A stretch of 64,000 nt of DNA from Polyangiaceae bacterium (GTDB lineage Bacteria > Myxococcota_A > Polyangia > Polyangiales > Polyangiaceae), in assembly GCA_022842465.1 (NCBI GenBank), contig JALHPN010000008.1, forward strand, positions 1 to 64,000, written 5' to 3'. This document shows, in pieces, positions 1-8,268 of this stretch. The notes beneath the pieces are model-generated. The model worked only from the letters and a program-made list of their open reading frames with translations, searched no databases and had not been told where the DNA came from. Within the stretch, counting starts at the first letter, position 1. Every line of letters starts with the position of its first letter. Made by a program: the position numbers and the translations under genes.

Positions 1-1208
1 GCCTCCGGCGATGCCTCCGCGAAGGCGCGGAGGCGCGCGACGAGCGCCGCCGTGATCGCGCCGACGTCCCGCGGCGCGACGACGTCGCCGAGGTGGTGCC
101 GCCGCGCGAGCCGCGTGAGCGCGCCCTCCGGCGAGAGGACGAGGACGGGGCGCCCGAGGTACATGAGCTCGAAGATCTTCGCCGGGTAGATGCGCTCGAC
201 GTTCGGCACCGCGTCGAGGATGCAGAGGGTGAGGTGGCTCGCGGAGAGCGAGGCGAGGACCTCCCCGTGCGGGACGTACCCGTGCGTCGTGACGCCGAGC
301 GACTCCGTCCCGTCGAACGCGGCGCGCTCCGTCTCCACGATGCGACCGAGGAAGCGCACCTGGAGGAGCTTCGCGAGCTCGGGCTCCTCCGCGTGGACCC
401 GCCTCACCGCGTCGAGGAAACCCTTCGCGCTCGTGAGCTTGAAGACCGTCCCGGCGTACGTCACGACGAAGCGGTCCGCGGGAGGAAGCGGCAGCGTGCT
501 CGGGTAGTCGTCGGGGTCGAAGCCGTTTGGGATGCACGTCACGTGGCCAGGGTCGAGGAAGCGGTAGCGCCGGAGGAGCTCCTCGCGGAACTCCTCGGTC
601 GCCGTCGTCACGCGGTGCGCGCAGCGGAGCAGCGTCGGCTCGAGCACGTCGCCCGCGAGGCGGGCCGCGCCGCCGCCCATCATCTCGTACGTCGTCCGGT
701 ACGTGCTCCACTCGTCGCGGTAGTCGAGGACGACGCCGACGCCCCGCCGCGCGCGCGCGAGCGGCGCGAGGAGGAACTGCGAGAACGGCGGGGCGCTCAC
801 GACCATCACGTCATCAAGGTTCTTGCGGAGGCGATCCGCGAGCGCGAGCTCCGCGGCCGGCACCCAGAGTACCTGCGGATCGGGCACGAGCGCCGTCTTC
901 GCCGCCGCCGTCAGCGCCGAGAGGACGCGTCGCTGGACCGTCGGGGTCGTGGTGGTCTGCCACGCGGCCTGCTTCAGCGCGTAGCCGGGCTCGAACGTCC
1001 GCGCGCGCGTGATCTCGAGGCCCTCGGGGAGGTCCCCCTCCAAGGACGCGTCCGTCAGCGGGACGGACGGATTCGCCACCGTCAGCACGGACGGTCGGAC
1101 CCCCTGCGACGGTAGGTACTTGACGAGCTTCGACACGCGCTGCACCCCTGCGCCGCCCACGGGCGGGAAGTTGTAGGCGACGACGAGCGCGCGGAGAGAG
1201 CCGTCCAC
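1..1208 (-). CDS. Glycosyltransferase, GT4-like (3' end beyond window)
   Basis: This gene is missing from the ORF track because it runs off the left edge. Reading the minus strand from GTG at 1208 gives an uninterrupted frame of about 400 codons beginning MDGSLRALVVAYNFPPVGGA. The N-terminal 'FPPVGGAGVQR' loop, a middle 'YAGTVFKL' segment and a C-terminal 'KIFELMYLGRPVLVL' stretch are the hallmarks of GT-B fold, family 4 glycosyltransferases, where the last segment holds the nucleotide-sugar-binding glutamate. It probably adds a sugar to a surface polysaccharide, as flippase, ligase and GT2 genes lie nearby. It once probably followed the flippase gene directly (see the 52-bp repeat at 1221). 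The donor sugar cannot be told. Confidence 0.85.
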   Translation of the reverse strand, partial: MDGSLRALVVAYNFPPVGGAGVQRVSKLVKYLPSQGVRPSVLTVANPSVPLTDASLEGDLPEGLEITRARTFEPGYALKQAAWQTTTTPTVQRRVLSALTAAAKTALVPDPQVLWVPAAELALADRLRKNLDDVMVVSAPPFSQFLLAPLARARRGVGVVLDYRDEWSTYRTTYEMMGGGAARLAGDVLEPTLLRCAHRVTTATEEFREELLRRYRFLDPGHVTCIPNGFDPDDYPSTLPLPPADRFVVTYAGTVFKLTSAKGFLDAVRRVHAEEPELAKLLQVRFLGRIVETERAAFDGTESLGVTTHGYVPHGEVLASLSASHLTLCILDAVPNVERIYPAKIFELMYLGRPVLVLSPEGALTRLARRHHLGDVVAPRDVGAITAALVARLRAFAEASPE

Positions 1209-1220
1209 CTCGCCCGGAGT

Positions 1221-1272
1221 ACCACGCGCTCACGCGCGACGTCGACGCTTCCGTGCCGCGGCCACGACGGTG
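1221..1272. repeat. 52-bp direct repeat, copy 1 (of flippase 3' end)
   Basis: It matches 4021-4072 at 49 of 52 positions. On the minus strand it encodes the last residues of the flippase (TVVAAARKRRRRA, then stop), but here it is detached from the rest of that gene. All three differences are synonymous in the flippase frame. The two copies are exactly 2800 bp apart and flank the lipoprotein/HTTM cassette. Confidence 0.9.
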
Positions 1273-1329
1273 TCACGGCGCCATTCCGTCGTTGACCGAA
1301 GCGGTCCCCCACGTGACGATTCGAGGCTC

Positions 1330-2787
1330 ATGCGAAGCTTCCTCCTCTCGGCCGCTATCCCCCTCGCTTGCGTCTCGGGCGCCCTGCTCCTCGTCGCCGC
1401 CTGCGAAGACGACCCCAACGGCTTCGGCGGCTTCGACGCCGGCGCCGAAGGCTCCCTCACGCCGACGCCCACGTCGACGAGCCCGACGCCTCTGCCGGAC
1501 GGCGCCGTCCCCGAGGCGGGCTCTCGGCTCGTCACCGTTCGCGTCCGCGACAGGGGAAACCAGCCCGTGGCGTCCGCCTCCGTGCTCTTCAGCAACGCCG
1601 CGGGCGACGCGCTCGGGACCGTCCAGGCCGACGCGACCGGCGTGGCCACCTTCGCCGCGCCGTCCGGCGCGCAGGTGACCGTCGGCTTCGGCGACGAGCT
1701 CACGCCGAGGCTCGTCACGATCACGGGAGTCGAGCCTGGCGATGACTTGCTCGCCGCCGACATGCGTCCCGGCGCGAGCGGTGACTCGCGCACCTTTCGG
1801 ATCGCGTCGCTCCCTCCGGACCCGCCTGCCGGGTCCCAGACCTACGCCCGCCTCGGCGACTGCTACGAGAACGTCGGCGCGCCCCCCACCAGCGTCGCGT
1901 TCTCCCCGGACTGCTCTCAGGGGGCGACGACGGTCCCGCTCGTCGTCGAGACGACGGACGGCCTCGTCACGGTGGGGTGGACCGCCGCGAAGAACCTCGC
2001 ACCCCTCGCCGACGGCGGAGAGACGCCCGTGACGCTGCCGGCGTGGTCCACGAGCACCCTCGCGCAGACCGTCACGGCGACGAACGTGGCCGGCGCGGGT
2101 GGCAGCTTCTACGTCTCGTTCGGCGAGATCGCGAGCGGCGTCGTTCTCCGGACGACGGAATACGCCGGGTCCGAGGGCGCCGAGCGAAGCGCCACGTTCC
2201 TCGCCCACCCAGGCTTCGGCGAAGCGCTCCAGGCCGGCGCCCTCGCCTACGACTACTCCGTCTCCGGCAGCGGCATGGGGATCGTCGGGGCCAGCGTGCG
2301 CGCGGCGGCGCCGACGGCGGACGGCGGCGTGAGCATCGATTGGGCGAACCAGCTTCCCGGCTTCACCTCTGCCGGGATCGACGCCGGCGCGCCGTCGCGT
2401 CCTTACGTGTCATGGACCTCCGGCGGATCGCTCGCGAGCGCCGACGGCACCTTCGTCATCCTGTTCTGGGACGAGCCGCGCGACGCCGGGACGGCCCAGG
2501 GCTCCTGGACGATCCTCGCACCGCCGACCGCCACCTCCGTGCAGACGCCCGCGCTCCCGCCCGGCTTCAAGGGCGCGCCGAGGACGGTTCCGAGCTACGA
2601 CGACCCGCCGCGCATCGTCACGGTGGAAGCCTCGTTCGTGCCCGGGTACGCGCAGCTCCGCGCCGCAGCGACGGCCTTGTCCCCGTCCGACGGGCTCCTC
2701 AACGGCAACACGAGCGCGAACGCGCCGGCGCTGCCGAGCAATGGGGCCGCCGTCCGGTTCACCGCGTACACGCGGAACAACGACTGA
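1330..2787 (+). CDS. Surface lipoprotein with Ig-like/carboxypeptidase-regulatory-type domain
   Basis: A 485-residue protein starting at ATG 1330. The track's longer start at 1270 lies inside the repeat and lacks a signal peptide. The N-terminus MRSFLLSAAIPLACVSGALLLVAACEDD is a lipoprotein signal with lipobox 'LVAAC', so Cys25 should be acylated. A Gly/Ala/Thr/Pro/Ser linker follows, then a segment at about 65-130 ('VRVRDRGNQPVASASVLF...ATGVATF') resembling carboxypeptidase-regulatory-like beta-sandwich domains. The rest is beta-rich with no enzyme motif seen. It lies 17 bp upstream of an HTTM-like gene and inside a repeat-flanked cassette. Its function is unknown; it is likely an outer-surface protein. 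Confidence 0.85.
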   Translation: MRSFLLSAAIPLACVSGALLLVAACEDDPNGFGGFDAGAEGSLTPTPTSTSPTPLPDGAVPEAGSRLVTVRVRDRGNQPVASASVLFSNAAGDALGTVQADATGVATFAAPSGAQVTVGFGDELTPRLVTITGVEPGDDLLAADMRPGASGDSRTFRIASLPPDPPAGSQTYARLGDCYENVGAPPTSVAFSPDCSQGATTVPLVVETTDGLVTVGWTAAKNLAPLADGGETPVTLPAWSTSTLAQTVTATNVAGAGGSFYVSFGEIASGVVLRTTEYAGSEGAERSATFLAHPGFGEALQAGALAYDYSVSGSGMGIVGASVRAAAPTADGGVSIDWANQLPGFTSAGIDAGAPSRPYVSWTSGGSLASADGTFVILFWDEPRDAGTAQGSWTILAPPTATSVQTPALPPGFKGAPRTVPSYDDPPRIVTVEASFVPGYAQLRAAATALSPSDGLLNGNTSANAPALPSNGAAVRFTAYTRNND

Positions 2788-2804
2788 CCGACAGGCGACG
2801 CACG

Positions 2805-4007
2805 GTGCGAGGCTGGTTTGATGCCCGCGCGCGCGTGATCGCCGACGACCCCGTGCTCGCGCGCTACGGCGCGATGCTCGGGCTCCTCCAGGCGGTCACG
2901 GCGATCGCCTGGCTCGACCTCAAGCACGTCGCGCGTCTCCTGACCGGCGACGACGTCGTCTGCTGGCCCTTCTTCCCGGCTTGCGACGTCGTCCGCGCGC
3001 ACCTCTCGCCGTCCCTCGTGCGGCAGCTCGTGGCCGTCTACGCCGGCCTCGGCGTGGCCGCCGCCGTCGCCTTCCTCATGCGACGCGCGGCGGGGCTCGG
3101 CACGCTGCTCGCGTCCGCCTCTGTCGGCGCGTTCGTGCACGCGCTCGACTACCGCATGCGCCTGAACCAGACCTACATGCTGGCCTGGGTGGTGCTCGTC
3201 TTCGCGCTCGCGCGCGACACGCGCAAGGCGCTCACCGCGCTCCTCGTCGCGTTCTACGTCGCGTCGGGCGTCCTCAAGCTCGGCCCCGAGTGGCTGAGCG
3301 GCCGGGCGCTCTACGCGCGTCCGTGGCTCGTCCCCGACGCGCTCGTGCCGGCCGCGTGCGCCTACGTCGTGCTCCTCGAGGTCGTGCTCGTCTGGGGCCT
3401 CCTCTCGCGGAGACGCGTCGTGCGCGCGCTCACGCTCGCGCAGCTCGCGCTGTTCCACCTCGTCTCGTTCCCCGTCGTCGGCTGGTACTACCCGGTCCTC
3501 ATGGCAGGCCTCCTGTCGCTCTTCGTGCTCGGCGACGGAGCGCCGGTCACGTTCGCGATCCTCCTCGAGGGCCTCGGCCCGCGCGCGTCCGCGCTACGCG
3601 TGGTCGGGGTCTTCGGCGCGCTCCAGCTCGTGCCGGCGTGCTTCCGGGGCGACGCGGCGCTCACGGGGGAGGGGCGGCTCGTCGCCCTGCACATGTTCGA
3701 CGCGAAGGTGAGCTGCGAGGGCGGCGCCGTCGTGCGTGCGGGAGCGCGGGCGCCGGTCACGATCCCGCTCGTGGCCGAGGGCAGCGACACGCGATCGAAG
3801 TGCGACCCCATCATCCTGCTCGCGCACGCGCGCCTCGTTTGCAGAGAGCCGTGGGCGCGCGCGCCGGACACGCGCGTGTCCGTGGAGGTCGACGCGAAGC
3901 GCGCGACCGATCCCGCGATGCGACCGCTCGTGCGGATCCCCGACGTGTGTGCGCACGCGCCCGACTATGCCCTCCTCCGAGAGAACGCCTGGATCGTGGC
4001 GCGCTGA
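2805..4007 (+). CDS. HTTM-like (VKG-carboxylase-type) membrane protein
   Basis: The reading frame is hidden inside a longer ORF in the track. GTG at 2805, 17 bp after the lipoprotein stop, gives 400 residues. There are about seven hydrophobic helices between residues 20 and 280. The motif 'VASGVLKLGPEWLSGRALY' matches the conserved lysine/tryptophan region of HTTM proteins, relatives of vitamin K-dependent gamma-carboxylase. A soluble tail of about 110 residues with several cysteines follows. Bacterial HTTM proteins are largely uncharacterised. Tight spacing suggests co-transcription with the lipoprotein, which might be its substrate or partner; that is inference. Confidence 0.75.
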   Translation: MRGWFDARARVIADDPVLARYGAMLGLLQAVTAIAWLDLKHVARLLTGDDVVCWPFFPACDVVRAHLSPSLVRQLVAVYAGLGVAAAVAFLMRRAAGLGTLLASASVGAFVHALDYRMRLNQTYMLAWVVLVFALARDTRKALTALLVAFYVASGVLKLGPEWLSGRALYARPWLVPDALVPAACAYVVLLEVVLVWGLLSRRRVVRALTLAQLALFHLVSFPVVGWYYPVLMAGLLSLFVLGDGAPVTFAILLEGLGPRASALRVVGVFGALQLVPACFRGDAALTGEGRLVALHMFDAKVSCEGGAVVRAGARAPVTIPLVAEGSDTRSKCDPIILLAHARLVCREPWARAPDTRVSVEVDAKRATDPAMRPLVRIPDVCAHAPDYALLRENAWIVAR

Positions 4008-4020
4008 GGGACCGACCCCC

Positions 4021-4072
4021 ACCACGCGCTCACGCGCGGCGTCGACGCTTCCGCGCCGCGGCCACCACGGTG
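4021..4072. repeat. 52-bp direct repeat, copy 2 (inside flippase 3' end)
   Basis: Partner of 1221-1272. This copy is in its native context: it contains the last 14 codons and stop of the flippase plus 9 bp downstream. The repeat ends 13 bp after the HTTM gene stop. Confidence 0.9.
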
Positions 4073-5529
4073 AGGAACTCGCGCGTGATGCCGGGCGCGA
4101 GGACGAAGGCGCCGCCCACGAAGGCCGCCGCGCCGACGAGGATCTCGAGCGGCAGCCCGACCAGCGGGGGCGCCCCGAAGCCTCGCCACGCTTGCCGCAC
4201 TCCGTAGACCGCCGCGACCATCGGCGCGCAGGCGAGCAGGGGCGGGACGCAGCGTCCGAGGAGCGTCGACATCGGGATGCCGTCGGCCTTCCAGACCGAG
4301 TACTGCCCGATGAGCAGCGCCGCGGCGAAGCCGAACCCGACCGAGAAGCATGCGACGAGGGGACCCAGGCGGCCGATCGTGAGCATGGCGACCACGATGA
4401 CGACGAGCTTCACGAAGGAGCACATCATCGCGACGCGCGGTCGGTCGTTCGCGATGAGGTATCCCGAGAGGTGCCAGGTGAGCGGCCGGAGGAGAGAGAG
4501 GACGCAGAGGATCGTGAGCATCGGCGCCACCGGCGCCCACACCGGACGGAGGACGAGCGTGACGAGCGTGTCCGCGACGGCGCCGAAGCCGATGGCGACG
4601 GGGAAGATGACGAAGGCGAGGAGTCCGGCCGTCGAGACGAGCGCCCGCTTCCGCTCTTCGCCCTCCATCGCGACGAAGCTCGGGAGGAGCACCTCCGCGA
4701 CCTGCTCGCCGATCTGATCGGCCGGGACGTCGGCGAGGTTGTAGGCGACCTGGTACTGCGCCATCACCTGCGGCCCGTAGAGGTACGAGACGAGCAGGTT
4801 GTCGACGCGCGCCGCAGCGAACTCGCACACGGCCTGGAACCAGGTCGGGAGCCCGAAGGCGAGGATGGATCGATAGACGTCGCCCGAGAGGCGATGCGGC
4901 GCAGCCCAGGCCTTCCGATCGGCCATCGAGATGTAGAGGATCGCGCGGAGGCCGCTCCGTACGAGGTTCGCGATGATGATGGCCCACCCGCCGAAGCCGA
5001 GCACGGCGAGGGAGAGCGAGACGACGGTGTTCGCGAGGTCCGTCCCGGCCCGCGCGCCGGCGATCGCCCGGAAGCGAAGGTTCCGGAGGACGATCCGCTC
5101 GGGGACGTACCCGATGCGGTCGAGGAGGATGACGAGCGCCGCGCCCGGGACGAAGACGGCCGCGTGGGGCGCGTTCAGGAGCGTCGCGAGCGGGACCGCG
5201 AGCGCCGTCACGGCCGCGAGCGCGAGGACCCCGGTGCCGAGGTGGAGGACCGTGGCGTGGAAGACCACGCGCGGACCCTCGCCGCCGCGGGCGAGGACGA
5301 ACTGCCCGACGCCGAGGTTCGAGGCCTGGTTCGTCAGGAGCATGAGGATCATCGCCGCACCCACCTCGCCGATCGCGCTCGGATCGAGGTAGTGCGTGAT
5401 CGCGACGGAGCCGACGAGGCCGAGCACGCGCGTGACGAGGCCGGCGGAGATCGTCCAGCTCGCGCCGCGCACCGCGGTCGCCTCCATCGACGGCTGCGGC
5501 TCGGACGGCTCGGACGTCGGCTCGGACAT
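4030..5529 (-). CDS. Polysaccharide flippase, Wzx/MATE-like
   Basis: A 499-residue protein starting at ATG 5529 (MSEPTSEPSE); the upstream ATG in the track adds only an Arg-rich leader. It has about 12-14 predicted transmembrane helices, an N-terminal 'ATAVRGASWTISAGLVTRVLGLVGSV' typical of oligosaccharide-flippase (PST) exporters, and a basic C-terminus RKRRRRA. Such proteins move lipid-linked oligosaccharide repeat units across the inner membrane. It is divergent from the O-antigen ligase-like gene and, before insertion of the 2.8-kb cassette, probably sat about 21 bp upstream of the glycosyltransferase at 1208. Confidence 0.9.
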   Translation of the reverse strand: MSEPTSEPSEPQPSMEATAVRGASWTISAGLVTRVLGLVGSVAITHYLDPSAIGEVGAAMILMLLTNQASNLGVGQFVLARGGEGPRVVFHATVLHLGTGVLALAAVTALAVPLATLLNAPHAAVFVPGAALVILLDRIGYVPERIVLRNLRFRAIAGARAGTDLANTVVSLSLAVLGFGGWAIIIANLVRSGLRAILYISMADRKAWAAPHRLSGDVYRSILAFGLPTWFQAVCEFAAARVDNLLVSYLYGPQVMAQYQVAYNLADVPADQIGEQVAEVLLPSFVAMEGEERKRALVSTAGLLAFVIFPVAIGFGAVADTLVTLVLRPVWAPVAPMLTILCVLSLLRPLTWHLSGYLIANDRPRVAMMCSFVKLVVIVVAMLTIGRLGPLVACFSVGFGFAAALLIGQYSVWKADGIPMSTLLGRCVPPLLACAPMVAAVYGVRQAWRGFGAPPLVGLPLEILVGAAAFVGGAFVLAPGITREFLTVVAAARKRRRRA

Positions 5530-5651
5530 GGTGAGAACACGCGGAACCCCGCGGCCCGGCCGTCGTACCACAGGTCGCGCGCCGCCGGATGCGATAGCCT
5601 GACCTAGCCCTGGCGACCTTCGGCGCGCTCCTCCTCGTCCTCTTCCTCCTG

Positions 5652-7010
5652 ATGCGGCCGATGGACATCTGGTCGTGGATGGGGAAGCTGCACGCGCTCG
5701 AGGTGTTCGCGACCGTCACGGCGATCGGGATCGGCGTCGACGCCTCGCGCGGGAGGCGCGGCGCAGGCTCGTCGCCGCAGCTCCCCTGGCTCGCCGGCTT
5801 CTTCGCGTGGGCGTGGCTCGTGACGATCGCGCGGCACGGGGTCGATCACGGGGCGAAGGCCTCGTGGGCGATCACGCTCGGCCCGATCTTCATGGTCCTC
5901 GTCGTCTTCGCCCTCCGCGACGCAGCGCGCCTCCGGAAGGCGGCGTGGCTCCTCATCGCGTGCGCGGCCTTCGTCTCGGGGGTCGCCATCCACCAGGGGA
6001 TGCAGCCCCGCCAGTGCGTGGCGCTCATCCTCGAGGACGGCGAGACGGAGCCCGAGATGGAGCCGGACGGGCGCGAGTGCGAGGGCGCGCGTATCTGCGA
6101 GCAGGGCGGAACGCACGCCGGCGACTACATGTGCGAACGCGCCGGTCTCTTCGGGACCTTCAGCACGCAGGGGCGCGTGCGCTGGCGGGGCCAGCTCGAC
6201 GATCCGAACGAGGTCGCCGTCCTCATCGGCGCGGTCGTGCCGTTCCTCATCATGTTCGCGGCGAAGCGGAAGTCGAAGGAGGGCGAGGAGCTCGGCCGGA
6301 GCCCTTTCGCCACTGCGGTCGTGATCGCCTGTCTCGCGCTCGGGCTCTGGGCGATGGTCTACACCCAGTCGCGCGGCGGGCAGCTCGTCCTCGGTGCCGT
6401 CGTCCTCATGGCGTCGATCCGTCGCTTCGGCTGGTGGAGCGTGCTCGGCGCCGTCGCCGTCACGCTGCCGATCGCCCTCCTCTCGTGGCGCGAAGGAGAC
6501 GCGGCCGAGTCGTCGTCCGCCGAGCGCGCGGAGATCTTGAACGAGGGGCTCCTCATGCTGAAGGGCCATCCGATCCTCGGCGTCGGCATCGGGCAGTTCG
6601 CGAGCGAGAACCCGATGAACATGGCCGCGCACAACTCGTATCTCCTCGTCTCGACCGAGACGGGGGTGTTCGGCTACGTCGTCTGGTGCGGGCTCATCTG
6701 GATAAGCGTGAAGATCCCGCTCGCGATCGCGCGGAACCCGCCCGAGAACCTCGATCCGCTCCTCCTGCGCTTCGCGGACGCGCTCGCCGCGAGCCTCATC
6801 GGCATGCTCGTCGGGGTCTTCTTCCTCTCGTTCGTCTACAAGAGCATCTTCTTCGTCTGGCTCGGCCTCGCCGGCGCGCTCTACGGGGCCGTCCGGATGG
6901 AGGCCCCCGACTTCCGCGTCCGCTTCACGGGCAAGGACTTCGCCGGCACGATGGCGCTCGTGGTCCTCTCGCTCGCCTTCGTCCGGGTCGCCGCGATGAC
7001 GGTGCGGTGA
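5652..7010 (+). CDS. O-antigen ligase/polymerase family protein
   Basis: At least 452 residues with about 10 membrane helices. It has the family's large loop around residues 275-330 ('GHPILGVGIGQF...AHNSYLLVSTETG'), where a conserved His follows the 'GxGxGxF' motif, and 'TQSRGGQL' at about 238. These match Wzy_C / WaaL-type enzymes, which polymerise or ligate surface oligosaccharides at the periplasmic face. The frame stays open upstream to 5598, and a hydrophobic stretch (LATFGALLLVLFLLM) could be a first helix initiated at CTG 5610. No ATG, GTG or TTG lies upstream in frame, so ATG 5652 is annotated. Its stop abuts the stop of the convergent GT2 gene. Confidence 0.85.
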   Translation: MRPMDIWSWMGKLHALEVFATVTAIGIGVDASRGRRGAGSSPQLPWLAGFFAWAWLVTIARHGVDHGAKASWAITLGPIFMVLVVFALRDAARLRKAAWLLIACAAFVSGVAIHQGMQPRQCVALILEDGETEPEMEPDGRECEGARICEQGGTHAGDYMCERAGLFGTFSTQGRVRWRGQLDDPNEVAVLIGAVVPFLIMFAAKRKSKEGEELGRSPFATAVVIACLALGLWAMVYTQSRGGQLVLGAVVLMASIRRFGWWSVLGAVAVTLPIALLSWREGDAAESSSAERAEILNEGLLMLKGHPILGVGIGQFASENPMNMAAHNSYLLVSTETGVFGYVVWCGLIWISVKIPLAIARNPPENLDPLLLRFADALAASLIGMLVGVFFLSFVYKSIFFVWLGLAGALYGAVRMEAPDFRVRFTGKDFAGTMALVVLSLAFVRVAAMTVR

Positions 7011-8060
7011 TCAGGAGTAGACGACGGCCGGATCGGGCCGGTCTTCGGCGGTGAGGCGCTCGGGCTTCTCCGGCCAGTCGCGATCGAAGAGGCCGTGCCG
7101 CACGAGCCCGACCGCGAAGCCGACGCCGTGCGAGACGTGGAGGACGGGGAAGATGCTCCACACGAGCGGGATCGTCGCGAGCCCCTCACGCCGGCCGACG
7201 CGTACGGCCTCGAGGGCCGTCGCGAGCGCGTAGGAGCCGAAGGCGAGGGGCGCGAGGCGGTGCCAGCGGTTCGTGGCGAGGAGCGCCGCGCCGCCCACCG
7301 TCATCAGGAAGGGGAGGGCGGGGCGGAGGGAGAGGAACTTTCCGTGCTTCACGAGCGTCCGCGCCCGCCCGCGGCCGTACTTGAAGTACTGCGTGGCGAG
7401 CGCCTCGTACGACGCGCGCGGGTGGTAGAAGACGACGATGTCGCGCGAGAGGTAGACCTTCCCGCCCGCCGCCACGATGCGCTGGTTCAGCTCGGCGTCC
7501 TCGTTCGTGACGGCCTTCGGATCGTAGAGGCCGACCTCTTCGAACACGGACCGGCGGAACGCGCCGAGGAAGACGGTGTCGACGAAGCCCTCGCTCTCGG
7601 CCGATCGGTACTTCGCGCCGCCGACGCCGAGCGGGCTGTCGAGCGCCGCGCACAGCGCGCGCTGGAAGAGCGTCGTCGCGCGCGCGCGCTGGGCGCCGCC
7701 CACGTTGTCCGCGCCCGTCTTCGCGAGCGCTTCGACGCAGTTCCGGACGTAGTCCGGGGCGTACTCGCAGTGCACGTCCATCCGGACGACGACATCCCCT
7801 CGTGACGCGCGGATCATCGCGTTCATCCCGGCGGCCTGGATCCGATCGGGGTTGTCGATCATGCGCACGCGCGGATCGGCCTCCGAGATGCGAGCGAGGA
7901 TCTCGCGCGTCCGGTCGGTGCTCCGTCCGTCGGCGACGAGGACCTCGAAGCGATCGGCGGGGTAGTCCTGGGCGAGCACGCTGCGGAGGCAGGTCTCGAG
8001 GAAGGCCTCCTCGTTCAGGCATGGCATCGCGATCGTGACGAACGGCAGCGGGCTCGGCAT
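7011..8060 (-). CDS. GT2 glycosyltransferase (succinoglycan ExoA-like)
   Basis: A 349-residue protein starting at ATG 8060 (MPSPLPFVTIAMPCLNEE). It has a GT-A fold: the N-terminal nucleotide-binding strand, 'VLVADGRSTDRT' at about 38-49, the metal-binding DxD-type motif 'VRMDVH' at about 91-96, and 'VTNEDAELNQRI' as acceptor-site ED motif. Two or three hydrophobic helices at 240-330 suggest a membrane-attached enzyme like ExoA. It should transfer an activated sugar to a polysaccharide intermediate on the cytoplasmic face. It converges with the ligase gene with no intergenic base. Confidence 0.9.
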   Translation of the reverse strand: MPSPLPFVTIAMPCLNEEAFLETCLRSVLAQDYPADRFEVLVADGRSTDRTREILARISEADPRVRMIDNPDRIQAAGMNAMIRASRGDVVVRMDVHCEYAPDYVRNCVEALAKTGADNVGGAQRARATTLFQRALCAALDSPLGVGGAKYRSAESEGFVDTVFLGAFRRSVFEEVGLYDPKAVTNEDAELNQRIVAAGGKVYLSRDIVVFYHPRASYEALATQYFKYGRGRARTLVKHGKFLSLRPALPFLMTVGGAALLATNRWHRLAPLAFGSYALATALEAVRVGRREGLATIPLVWSIFPVLHVSHGVGFAVGLVRHGLFDRDWPEKPERLTAEDRPDPAVVYS

Positions 8061-8064
8061 GGAC

Positions 8065-8106
8065 GGACCGCGAGGATACCGGCGGGAGGGGTGGCGCGGT
8101 ACTCTC
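8065..8106. repeat. 42-bp imperfect repeat, copy 1
   Basis: Matches 10739-10780 at 37 of 42 positions in the same orientation. It lies 4 bp upstream of the GT2 start (minus strand); the other copy lies just upstream of the DUF362 start (plus strand). It may be a dispersed small repeat or a regulatory element. It codes for nothing recognisable. Confidence 0.6.
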
Positions 8107-8268
8107 CAGCGGCTTCCAGGACGACACGAGGTGCCCAAGTCGCGCGTGCGGAGCCGCGTAGGCATGACCGCACCGTCGCGCAGTTGTCGTCGATGTCCGA
8201 ACGCGTAGCGCGGAAGTGGCTGGAAATCCTGGTAGCTTCAGCGGCACGCGGTGTGTTGAGGCTGATAC

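Noticed and set aside
93-1115. 340-residue plus-strand ORF rich in Arg/Glu/Val
   Set aside because: It is the antisense shadow of the glycosyltransferase; its sequence is repetitive RRE/RDE without fold or ribosome-binding site. The many similar long ORFs opposite real genes (for example 3736-5607, 19031-21319, 21945-23954, 45836-47335) were dropped for the same reason.
1230-1793. 187-residue minus ORF ending ...TVVAAARKRRRRA
   Set aside because: Its C-terminus equals that of the flippase only because of the 52-bp repeat; the rest is antisense to the lipoprotein gene.
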